Below the pieces are notes generated by a model that worked only from the letters and a program-made list of their open reading frames with translations, was not told the DNA's origin and searched no databases. Of a DNA stretch of 64,000 nucleotides, positions 36,605 through 43,870 are shown piece by piece. Numbering within the stretch: the first letter of the stretch is position 1; each line of letters starts with the position of its first letter. The stretch covers positions 1,384,318-1,448,317 of the forward strand of contig NZ_LMHA01000001.1 in NCBI RefSeq assembly GCF_001427635.1, written 5' to 3'. Made by a program: the position numbers and the translations under genes. This stretch comes from Pseudoxanthomonas sp. Root65. Lineage in GTDB: Bacteria > Pseudomonadota > Gammaproteobacteria > Xanthomonadales > Xanthomonadaceae.

Positions 36605-37764
36605 GGCGCCACGCCTCGTATGCGGCGCGTCGCCATCCAGCGCTCCACCAGCACCAGCAGGACGATCAGCAGCGCCAGCCATGGCTGCAGGTCGCGCGGT
36701 GCGACCGGATACGTCGCGCCCCCGGTCGCCGGCGCGTAGTCGGTCGCCAGCACGCGAGTTGGGGCAGCGCCAGGCGCATGGAACAACGCGCGCAGGTGTT
36801 GCGGGAAGTCGGCCTCGACCAGTTCAGGCATCGCATCCGCCCGCAGCGGACGGGTGAAGCGCAGCACGCGGCCCTTGCCGCGTCTGGCCGCTTCGACCAG
36901 CGCGGCGCCATCGGCATCGCGCCACGGCGTCGTGTCGGCGGTGAAACCGTCGAGCGCGCTGTCGTTCGCCAGCAGCAACGTGCCGCCGGACACGATCCAC
37001 TGCACGACGGTTGCCGGCACCGGGCCGGGTACCAGCCAGACCAGCGGCATCGTGGTGGCAGGCAGGGGTTCGTCAGCCGTTCCGACCTGCAGCGACGACG
37101 ACGTCGAGGACGCGGGTTGCCAGGCCAGCGCAGCGGCGCGCAGATAGCGCAGCCCCGTGTCGTTGCCTGCCGTGTGGCGCACCGCGAGCGTGGGCGGCGG
37201 CGAGACGAACGCGGGGGGTGCCGCCATTGCGCCCTCGACCACGGTCCAGGTCACTGCGCGCGACAGCAGCGGGCGTTCCGCGTCCGCGCCTTGCAGCGTC
37301 GCCGGCACGATGACGGTCAGCGGCGCCCCCGGCGGCAGCTCTGCATCCAGTTGGCGCAACAGGCTGCCGATGGCGGGCGTGCCGGCGGGTGCGGCTTGCT
37401 CCAGCGAAGGAAAGCCGGGCGCCAACCAGTGCAGGCGGGCCTCGGCATCGGGTGCCTGCCTGCGCACGCCCGCAACGTCCACGCCAGGGATAGCTATGAT
37501 CCATGGACGCGTGTCGTCCGCGCCGGACAGCACGGGCTTGGCCAACCACAGCGCCAGCAGTGTCAGCAGCAGCAGGCGCACCAGCAGCAGCGGCCATTCG
37601 TCGAAGCGGATGCGGTGGCGGGGCTTGGGTTTCTGCCGCAGCCAGCGCAGCGCAGCGAAGTCGGTCGGCGTCTGTTCGTGGCGGCGCGCCAGGTGCAGGA
37701 GCAATGGCAGCAGCAACGCGGCGAGCGCGGCCAGTCCGGCGGGCAGCAGCAGTGACAGGCTCAT
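36601..37764 (-). CDS. BatA-like N-terminal-domain membrane protein
   Basis: A 387-residue membrane protein. The N-terminus (SLLLPAGLAALAALLLPLLL, then HLARRHEQTPTDFAALRWLR) is the BatA/aerotolerance regulator N-terminal signature, followed by a second span at about 59-78 (PLLLVRLLLLTLLALWLAKP). The middle carries a periplasmic alpha/beta domain, and the C-terminus ends with DLQPWLALLIVLLVLVERWM and a basic tail. No von Willebrand MIDAS motif (DxSxS) is visible, unlike full BatA proteins. Its place between DUF58 and DUF4175, with four-base overlaps on both sides, supports a joint complex in the inner membrane. Confidence 0.82.
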   Translation of the reverse strand: MSLSLLLPAGLAALAALLLPLLLHLARRHEQTPTDFAALRWLRQKPKPRHRIRFDEWPLLLVRLLLLTLLALWLAKPVLSGADDTRPWIIAIPGVDVAGVRRQAPDAEARLHWLAPGFPSLEQAAPAGTPAIGSLLRQLDAELPPGAPLTVIVPATLQGADAERPLLSRAVTWTVVEGAMAAPPAFVSPPPTLAVRHTAGNDTGLRYLRAAALAWQPASSTSSSLQVGTADEPLPATTMPLVWLVPGPVPATVVQWIVSGGTLLLANDSALDGFTADTTPWRDADGAALVEAARRGKGRVLRFTRPLRADAMPELVEADFPQHLRALFHAPGAAPTRVLATDYAPATGGATYPVAPRDLQPWLALLIVLLVLVERWMATRRIRGVAP

Positions 37765-38651
37765 GCGTACTCCGCCGCGTCGCGCGCGCCGAACAGCCGC
37801 CGCAGCGGCAGGTCCAGCGGCTGATCGGTGTAGTAGCGCGCATGGCGGATGCCGCTGGCATCCAGTCGCGCATCGAGCAGGCGCTGCGCCTCGGCGAAAC
37901 GCTGCAGATAGTCGGCGCGCAGCGCGGCGGCATCGCCCAGCAGTTCCTCGGCGGTCTCCGGATCGCGGAAGCGATGGCCGCCGGTGAACGGGAAGTCGCG
38001 CTCGTCCGCCGTCAGCAGCTGGATCGCCAGCACCTCGCGGCGGGCGGCGGCCAGGCGTTCGATCAGCGCGATCATCGCCTCGTCGAACCCATCGCTCAGC
38101 GCCATCACCAGATCGCCGGCACCGATCCGTTCCCACACCGGCGCGAGGTTGTCGGCCGCGGGAAACGTCCCGCCCGCGCTCAGCCCGTGCAGCGCCAGCA
38201 GCAGCTGGTCGCGCTGGCGCGCGCCATTGCCCGGGGACACCAGGCGCACGCCATCGCCGTGCAACACGAGCAGGCCGAAGCGGTCGCCCTGGCGCAGCGC
38301 CAGCTCGGCGATGCAGGCGGCCAGTCGCCGCGCGGCATCGAAGCGGGTGCCGCGTTCGCCATCGCGTTGCGTCATCGAGGCGGTCGCGTCCAGCACAATC
38401 CACACCGTCAGCGGACTCTCGCGTTCGGCCTCACGCACGAAGAAGCGGTCCGAGCGTGCGTACAGCTTCCAGTCGATCTGGCGCAGCTCGTCGCCCGGTT
38501 CGTAGGCGCGGTACTGCGCGAACTCCAGCCCGGCACCGCGGCTGCGGCTGTGGTGCACGCCGATCCCCTGCGCGCCGATCGCGCGGCGCGCGGTCAGCCG
38601 CAGCTCCTTCAACCGGCTGCGGACGTCGGCGGGGATCAGGTCGTGCGCCAT
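37761..38651 (-). CDS. DUF58 domain protein (von Willebrand A-like)
   Basis: A 296-residue cytoplasmic protein of the DUF58 family. Characteristic are GIGVHHSRSRGAGLEFAQYR, the signature YEPGDELRQIDWKLYARSD, and VWIVLDATASMTQRDG, a DxTxS variant of the metal-ion-dependent adhesion site of von Willebrand A domains. DUF58 proteins are the standard partners of MoxR AAA+ ATPases and are thought to present clients or act as adaptors. It starts ten bases after MoxR ends and overlaps the BatA-like gene by four bases, so the order moxR-DUF58-batA-DUF4175-large membrane protein is one operon. Confidence 0.92.
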   Translation of the reverse strand: MAHDLIPADVRSRLKELRLTARRAIGAQGIGVHHSRSRGAGLEFAQYRAYEPGDELRQIDWKLYARSDRFFVREAERESPLTVWIVLDATASMTQRDGERGTRFDAARRLAACIAELALRQGDRFGLLVLHGDGVRLVSPGNGARQRDQLLLALHGLSAGGTFPAADNLAPVWERIGAGDLVMALSDGFDEAMIALIERLAAARREVLAIQLLTADERDFPFTGGHRFRDPETAEELLGDAAALRADYLQRFAEAQRLLDARLDASGIRHARYYTDQPLDLPLRRLFGARDAAEYA

Positions 38652-38661
38652 GGAAGCCCGA

Positions 38662-39657
38662 TCAGGCGGCGAGCGGCACGCCGCGCAGCAGCGCGGCGAT
38701 CACATCGTCGGCACTGACCTGTTCGGCTTCGGCCGCGAACGACAGCAGCAGGCGGTGCCGCATCACCGGCTGCGCCAGGGCGATGATGTCCTCGCGCGTG
38801 GCGGCCAGGCGGCCGTGCAGCAGCGCGCGCGCCTTGGCGGCGAGCACCAGCGACTGGCCGGCGCGCGGACCTGCGCCCCAGCGCACGTACTTGCGGACCT
38901 CGTCGGGCACGCCGTCGCCGGGCCGGCTGGCGCGCACCAGCCGGGTGATCCAGCGCAACAGGTCGTCGCTGACGTGCACGTCGCGGACATGCTTCTGCAG
39001 CGCGAGCACGGCCTCGCCCTCCATCACCCGCGGCACGTCGCCGCCGGCACGGCCGGTGGTCTGCGCCAGGATGTCGTGTTCTTCCTGCTCGCTCGGGTAC
39101 TCCACGCGGATGTGCAGCAGGAAGCGGTCCAGCTGCGCTTCCGGCAACGGGTAGGTGCCGGCCTGTTCCAGCGGATTCTGCGTGGCCAGCACGAAGAACG
39201 GCGAGGGCAGTTCATGCGTGGTGCCGGCATAGCTGACGGTGCGCTCCTGCATCGCTTCCAGCAGCGCGGCCTGCGTCTTCGGCGGCGTGCGGTTCAGTTC
39301 GTCGGCGAGCAGCAGGTGGGTGAAGATCGGCCCGGGCTGGAAGCGGAAGTGGCGGTGGCCGGTGCCATGGTCCTCCTCCAGCAGTTCGGTGCCCAGGATG
39401 TCGCTGGGCATCAGGTCGGGCGTGAACTGCACGCGGCGGAACTGCAGGTGCAGCGCCTGGCCCAGCGAGCGCACCAGCAGCGTCTTGCCGAGCCCGGGCA
39501 CGCCTTCGAGCAGGCAGTGGCCGCCGGCGAGCAGGCCGATCAGCAGTTGCTCGACGACATCCTGCTGCCCGACGATGGCCTGGCCGATGGCGGCGCGGAG
39601 TTCGCCGAGTTTCGCGAGTTGCTGCTGGAGGTCGGATTCGGTGAGGGCGGCGGTCAT
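38662..39657 (-). CDS. MoxR-family AAA+ ATPase
   Basis: A 331-residue chaperone-like ATPase. It has Walker [12 protein letters not shown], Walker [11 protein letters not shown], sensor 1 in [25 protein letters not shown], and the C-terminal lid with sensor 2 Arg. MoxR ATPases hexamerise and help mature or insert metal cofactors into enzymes, working with von Willebrand A or DUF58 partners encoded beside them. This gene is followed within ten bases by DUF58. Upstream lie DUF4159, TldE- and TldD-like genes on the same strand, separated by a 103-base gap holding a palindromic repeat. The clients are unknown; the TldD metalloproteases are natural candidates. Confidence 0.93.
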   Translation of the reverse strand: MTAALTESDLQQQLAKLGELRAAIGQAIVGQQDVVEQLLIGLLAGGHCLLEGVPGLGKTLLVRSLGQALHLQFRRVQFTPDLMPSDILGTELLEEDHGTGHRHFRFQPGPIFTHLLLADELNRTPPKTQAALLEAMQERTVSYAGTTHELPSPFFVLATQNPLEQAGTYPLPEAQLDRFLLHIRVEYPSEQEEHDILAQTTGRAGGDVPRVMEGEAVLALQKHVRDVHVSDDLLRWITRLVRASRPGDGVPDEVRKYVRWGAGPRAGQSLVLAAKARALLHGRLAATREDIIALAQPVMRHRLLLSFAAEAEQVSADDVIAALLRGVPLAA

Positions 39658-39704
39658 GGGGTTTCCTTGCTGCTTTCAATGCAGCGGGTTGCAGTGAGGA
39701 GCAA

Positions 39705-39732
39705 CGTCATCCCAGCGTTCGCTGGGATGACG
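39705..39732. repeat. Single palindromic repeat, family C
   Basis: A 28-base perfect hairpin element: CGTCATCCCAGCG, then TT, then CGCTGGGATGACG. It is a lone copy of the unit found as pairs at 27296-27388 and 43766-43862. It lies in the gap between DUF4159 and MoxR genes and could be a transcriptional or mRNA-processing boundary. Confidence 0.9.
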
Positions 39733-39760
39733 CCGGAAACAGTGCGGTGGGCGAACAGGG

Positions 39761-40465
39761 TCATGTCGTCAACGCATAGATCACGAGGTTGACACCGAAC
39801 TTCGTGTTGTCCTCGGCCAGGAAGCGCTTGTTGCGCCAGTCGTAGTCCCACTCGCAGCCGTAGTCCTTGTTGCTGTAGAGCACACCGAGGCGGCCGTTGA
39901 TCTCGATGCCCTGCAGGTACTCGTGCACCAGGTCGTCGCCCCAGCCGTTGAGCTCGAAGCTGGTGGCGGGCGGACCGTCGAACGTGAAGAACGAGGAGTA
40001 GATCGCGTGCGTGTTGGGCAGCTTCTTCATTGTCTTTGCGCCGAAGATCGCGGCCATCTGCGCCTCGAACGACTTGGCGAACAGGCCGTCGATGTCGTGG
40101 TTGCAGTCGTCGACGAAGACGAAGCCGCCGTTGCGCACGTAGCGCTCGAAGTTGCGCTTCTCCGCCGGGTTGAAATCCACCAGCTTGTGCCCCGCCAGGT
40201 AGCAGAACGGCGCGGCTAGCATGCGCGGGTCGGCCAGCGCCAGCACGTGTTCCTTCGGGTCCACGCGCAGGCTGGTGTAGTCGATCAGCGAGGTGATGAG
40301 GTTGGACGGCATGCGCGCGTCCACGTCCCAGTCGCCGGAGTCGTACTTCAGGCGGGTGAAGCGGAAGTCGTAGTTGCCCGCCGCACGTGCGCTGCGCGAT
40401 GCGCCGGCCAGCAGCGCGCCGGCGAGGCCGCCGGCCATGAGCTTCAGGAACTCGGCGCGGGTCAT
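39761..40465 (-). CDS. DUF4159 domain secreted protein
   Basis: A 234-residue exported protein. The signal MTRAEFLKLMAGGLAGALLA resembles a Tat signal but has RA rather than RR, so Sec export or a Tat variant are both possible; cleavage is near ASRSARA. The mature part matches DUF4159: YDFRFTRLKYDSGDWD, MPSNLITSLIDYTSL, FVFVDDCNHDIDGLFAKSFEAQM, THAIYSSFFTFDG and LGVLYSNKDYGCEWDYDWRNKRFL. Related domains are often fused to BatA-type proteins, which links this gene to the MoxR operon downstream. The fold is a class I glutamine-amidotransferase-like one in relatives, with no known activity. It is on the same strand between TldE and MoxR. Confidence 0.85.
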   Translation of the reverse strand: MTRAEFLKLMAGGLAGALLAGASRSARAAGNYDFRFTRLKYDSGDWDVDARMPSNLITSLIDYTSLRVDPKEHVLALADPRMLAAPFCYLAGHKLVDFNPAEKRNFERYVRNGGFVFVDDCNHDIDGLFAKSFEAQMAAIFGAKTMKKLPNTHAIYSSFFTFDGPPATSFELNGWGDDLVHEYLQGIEINGRLGVLYSNKDYGCEWDYDWRNKRFLAEDNTKFGVNLVIYALTT

Positions 40466-40482
40466 GGGGGAGGAGTGAGGTA

Positions 40483-40555
40483 AGAGGAGTGAGGAGTGAG
40501 CGCTGCCCCCACCGCCCCACGATCCATCTCGCTTCTACTCACTCCTCACTCCTCT
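40483..40555. repeat. 18-bp inverted repeat built of GAGGAGTGAG units
   Basis: AGAGGAGTGAGGAGTGAG at 40483-40500 is exactly complementary to CTCACTCCTCACTCCTCT at 40538-40555, with a 37-base loop. The stem itself is a tandem of AGGAGTG units. It fills most of the gap between the TldE-like and DUF4159 genes and could act as a partial terminator or mRNA stabiliser. Its purine-rich AGGAG units resemble ribosome-binding sites but are 18 or more bases from the DUF4159 ATG. Confidence 0.85.
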
Positions 40556-40572
40556 CCACTCGCTTCTCGCCG

Positions 40573-41907
40573 TTACACCGCGTCCGACAGCGAGGTGAAG
40601 GTGAAATCGCGCAGTTTCATCGGCGGGATCATCATCACGAAGCTGGACTCGTCGCCGGCCACGCGCACCGGCCGGCCCAGTTCCTCGATGTTGTTGAGCA
40701 TGATCACCGGCGACTCGTTGAAGCGGAAGTTCTTCACCGGGTACTTGATCTGGCCGTTCTCGATGTAGAACGTGCCGTCGCGGGTCAGGCCGGTCAGCAG
40801 CACGGTCTGCGGATCGACCATGCGGATGTACCAGGTGCGGGTGACCAGGATGCCCTTCTGCGTGCCGGCGACCAGCTCGGCGGTGGACTTGGTGCCGCCG
40901 GCGACCAGCAGGTTGCCCGGCGAACCGACCGCGCGCTTGCCCTGCTTCTGCGCCCAGAAGCGCGAGTACTCCAGGTTGACCACCTTGCCGTTCTCGACGA
41001 TGGCCATCTTCTCGCGCGGCAGGCCTTCGTTGTCCCACGGCATCACTTCCGCGCCGGGGTGCCACGGGTCGGCGCTGATGTTGACGCGCGGATCGTAGAC
41101 CTGCTCGCCCAGCTTGTTGCCGCCGCCCTTCTTGGACAGGAAGCTGCGGCCTTCGTCGGCCTGGCGCGCGTCGAAGAAGTTCATCATGAACGAGATCAGG
41201 CCCGCGGCTGCGGCCGGTTCCAGGATGACCGTGTACTTGCCCGGCTCCAGCGCCTTGGCTTCGGCCGATTCGCTGGCCTTGCGCATCGCGGTGCGGATAT
41301 CGCTGTCGGCCTTGAACGCGTTGGCATCCTTCAGGTTGCGGCCGACCCAGCCGGAACCGCGGCCGTCTTCGGTGCGCACGGTGCAGGTGTAGTTGAACGC
41401 GGTGGCCTTCTGGTAGCCGAAGTTGCCCTTGCTGTTGGCGAAGGCGACGAAGCTCTGGCCGTCTTCCAGGAAGCCGGCGGCGATCAGCTTCTCGGCCTTG
41501 CAGGGCGCGATGGAATCGGCCGCGACCTGCGCACGGAATTCCGGCGTGATGGCGGCGGTCGATTCGCTGAAGGTGGGCGAGGGCTTGTAGGTCTGCTTCT
41601 CGACGGCCGGCATGAACTCGGGGTTTTCCGGCGCCAGGCGGGCGAGGTCTTCGGCGCGGCGGACCACGCGCTCCAGCGCGGCGTCGTCGAACTCGTTGAT
41701 GGTCGCCACGCCGGTGCGCTTGCCGAAGGCCACCTGCACGGCCAGGTCGGTGTTGCTGACGATGCCGCTGGTGGAGACGTTGTTCAGCGCGAAACGGATG
41801 TTGCCGTCGACGGAGCCGGTGAGGGACGCGGTGCACTCGTCGGCCTTGGACAGCGCCAGGACCTTGTCGAGGATGGCCTTGGCCTGCGCTTCGGTGAGGA
41901 TGCTCAT
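40573..41907 (-). CDS. TldE/PmbA-like metalloprotease subunit
   Basis: A 444-residue member of the TldD/TldE (PmbA) family. It lacks the HExxxH zinc motif, as expected for the TldE-type subunit. Family sequence includes the N-terminal helical part (AQAKAILDKVLALSKADEC), LGEQVYDPRVNISADPWHPG, NEGLPREKMAIVENGKV, LLVAGGTKSTAELVAGTQKGILVTRTWYIRMVDP and the C-terminal FYIENGQIKYPVKNFRFNES. In E. coli, TldD and TldE form a heterodimer that degrades unfolded peptides and matures microcin B17. No signal peptide is visible here, whereas the upstream TldD-like partner has a Tat signal. It starts 26 bases after that gene ends. Confidence 0.9.
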   Translation of the reverse strand: MSILTEAQAKAILDKVLALSKADECTASLTGSVDGNIRFALNNVSTSGIVSNTDLAVQVAFGKRTGVATINEFDDAALERVVRRAEDLARLAPENPEFMPAVEKQTYKPSPTFSESTAAITPEFRAQVAADSIAPCKAEKLIAAGFLEDGQSFVAFANSKGNFGYQKATAFNYTCTVRTEDGRGSGWVGRNLKDANAFKADSDIRTAMRKASESAEAKALEPGKYTVILEPAAAAGLISFMMNFFDARQADEGRSFLSKKGGGNKLGEQVYDPRVNISADPWHPGAEVMPWDNEGLPREKMAIVENGKVVNLEYSRFWAQKQGKRAVGSPGNLLVAGGTKSTAELVAGTQKGILVTRTWYIRMVDPQTVLLTGLTRDGTFYIENGQIKYPVKNFRFNESPVIMLNNIEELGRPVRVAGDESSFVMMIPPMKLRDFTFTSLSDAV

Positions 41908-41933
41908 GTTCTGGTGATCTCCTTAAGCGCCGG

Positions 41934-43568
41934 TCAGCCGAGCGAGCGGGCGGTGTTGATGACGTTCATGCCGTTGAAGCGCGCGGTGGACGACCCGTGC
42001 GAGACCGCGGACACCTGGCCGGGCTGGCCCTTGCCGTCGAAGAACGAGCCGCCCAGGCGGTAGTCGCTCTCGTCGCAGATCGCGGTGCAGGCGTTCCAGA
42101 ATTCCGGCGTGCGGATCTGGTAGGCCACGTCCTCGAGCTGCTGGGTGATCTTGCCGTTCTTGATCTCGTAGAACAGCTGGCCGCCGAACTGGGCGTTGTA
42201 GCGCTGCTGGTCGATCGAGAACGAACCGTCGCCGATGATGTAGATGCCGTTCTCGACGTCCTTGATCATGTCGGCCACCGACAGCTTGTCCTTGCCGGGC
42301 GCCAGCGACACGTTGGCCATGCGCTGGAATTGCACGCTGCTCCACGAATCGGCGTAGCAGCAGCCGTCGGAGGCGTCCTTGCCCAGGATGTGGGCCTGGT
42401 CGCGGATGGTCTGGTAGTCGACCAGCTTGCCTTCCTTCACCAGGTCCCAGCGCTTGGTCTTGACACCTTCGTCGTCGTAGCCCACCGCGCCCAGGCTGCC
42501 CGGCTGCACCTTGTCGGCAAACAGGTTGACGATGCCGCTGCCGTACTGGAATGCCTCGTTGCGCTTGTCCAGCGTGGCGAAGCTGGTGCCGGCGTAGTTG
42601 GCCTCGTAGCCGAGCACGCGGTCCAGCTCCAGCGGATGGCCGACGTTTTCGTGGATGGTCAGCCAGGTGTGCGACGGATCCAGGACCAGGTCGTACTTGC
42701 CCGGCTTGACCGACGGCGCGGTCAGCTTGGCGCGCGCCTGCTTGGCGGACGCGATGGCGTCCTCCTTCATGTCGTAGGACAGGCCGTAATTGATGACCCC
42801 ATTCGGCGTGGTGTACTTCTGCGAGGCATCGCCATCGAGATACTCGTAACCCATGCCGACCGGCGAGGACAGGCCGTCGCGGGTGCGGAACTTGCCCGTC
42901 GCCTTGTCGATCGCGGTGACCGTCATCGGCACCCAGAGGCGGTGCACGTCCTGGTCGATGTAGGAGCCGTCGGTGCTGGCAAAGTACTTCTGCTCGTTCA
43001 CCAGGAACATCATCGAGTTGACGAAGTCGGCCCCGGCGTTGATCGCGGCGGCGTTGACGCCCAGCAGCAGGTCGACCTTGTCCTTGATCGGCACCTCCAT
43101 CGCGTTCTTCTTGATCGGCGTCTTCCACGCCACCTCGCCGAAGCCCGGCGCCTTGGCCAGCTGCACCGGCGCGGTCTGGGTCTTGCTGTTGGCCTTGGCG
43201 ATGGCGGCGGCCTGGCGCGCGGCACTGGCCACGCCTTCGGCGGTCAGCGTGTTGGTGGCGGCGAAGCCCCAGGCGCCGTTGGCGATCACGCGGATGCCGG
43301 CGCCGGCGGACTCGGTGTTCACCACGTTCTGCACCTTGTCCTCGCGGGTGATCACGAACTGGCGCAGGTAGCGGCCGATGCGCACGTCGCAGTAGGTCGC
43401 CCCGGCCTGCTTGGCCGCGGCCAGCGCGGCGTCGGCCAGGCGCTTCTTCAGCGCGACATCGAGGGTGGACTGGAGTTGCTCGGCGGCGATCGCCTTGCCG
43501 AAGTAGGACGGCACCATCAGGCCGCCCACGGTCAGGCCGGTCAGGGCCAGGAAGTCACGACGTTGCAA
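41934..43568 (-). CDS. Tat-exported TldD-like zinc metalloprotease (copy 1)
   Basis: A 544-residue protein. The N-terminus MQRRDFLALTGLTVGGLMVP is a twin-arginine signal, so the folded enzyme should be exported to the periplasm. The zinc-binding HExxxH is HENVGH in LTIHENVGHPLELDRV. The C-terminus holds GGSFFDGKGQPGQVSAVSHG, where E. coli TldD has a Cys ligand; here the conserved His of VSHG may replace it. The start codon is TTG at 43568: it has GGAGA eight bases upstream and aligns with the ATG of the second copy at 45499. The two copies share most of their length. It is probably the partner of the TldE-like protein just downstream. Confidence 0.9.
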   Translation of the reverse strand: MQRRDFLALTGLTVGGLMVPSYFGKAIAAEQLQSTLDVALKKRLADAALAAAKQAGATYCDVRIGRYLRQFVITREDKVQNVVNTESAGAGIRVIANGAWGFAATNTLTAEGVASAARQAAAIAKANSKTQTAPVQLAKAPGFGEVAWKTPIKKNAMEVPIKDKVDLLLGVNAAAINAGADFVNSMMFLVNEQKYFASTDGSYIDQDVHRLWVPMTVTAIDKATGKFRTRDGLSSPVGMGYEYLDGDASQKYTTPNGVINYGLSYDMKEDAIASAKQARAKLTAPSVKPGKYDLVLDPSHTWLTIHENVGHPLELDRVLGYEANYAGTSFATLDKRNEAFQYGSGIVNLFADKVQPGSLGAVGYDDEGVKTKRWDLVKEGKLVDYQTIRDQAHILGKDASDGCCYADSWSSVQFQRMANVSLAPGKDKLSVADMIKDVENGIYIIGDGSFSIDQQRYNAQFGGQLFYEIKNGKITQQLEDVAYQIRTPEFWNACTAICDESDYRLGGSFFDGKGQPGQVSAVSHGSSTARFNGMNVINTARSLG

Positions 43569-43765
43569 GGCTGTTCTCCACCATGGGGCCTGCGCAGGCA
43601 GGCGGGGACTGCGACGGACGCGTTGAGCCCCGCGCCATGTCCACCGCGCGGGTCAGCCCCGATTCTTGCGCCGGGGTGGAGACAGCGTCAAATGACTTTA
43701 GGCATAGATGAAGCCCGTCAACGTGATCGAACGCACCCTCCTGGGTTCGCGCGCGCACCTCGAAC

Positions 43766-43862
43766 CGTCATCCCAGCGCACGCTGGGATCCATTTGGGTT
43801 TGATCTTCCAGTCTGATTCGGAGCAAAGAGCAAGATGGATCCCAGCCCACGCTGGGATGACG
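43766..43862. repeat. Palindromic repeat pair, family C
   Basis: CGTCATCCCAGCGCACGCTG at the left and CCCACGCTGGGATGACGG at the right, inverted, with about 45 bases between. It lies in the 302-base gap between the two TldD-like genes, just after the end of copy 2. The rest of the gap (43569-43765) holds no gene that I can see, but it probably contains the promoter for TldD copy 1 and TldE. Confidence 0.85.
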
Positions 43863-43870
43863 GCAACCCA

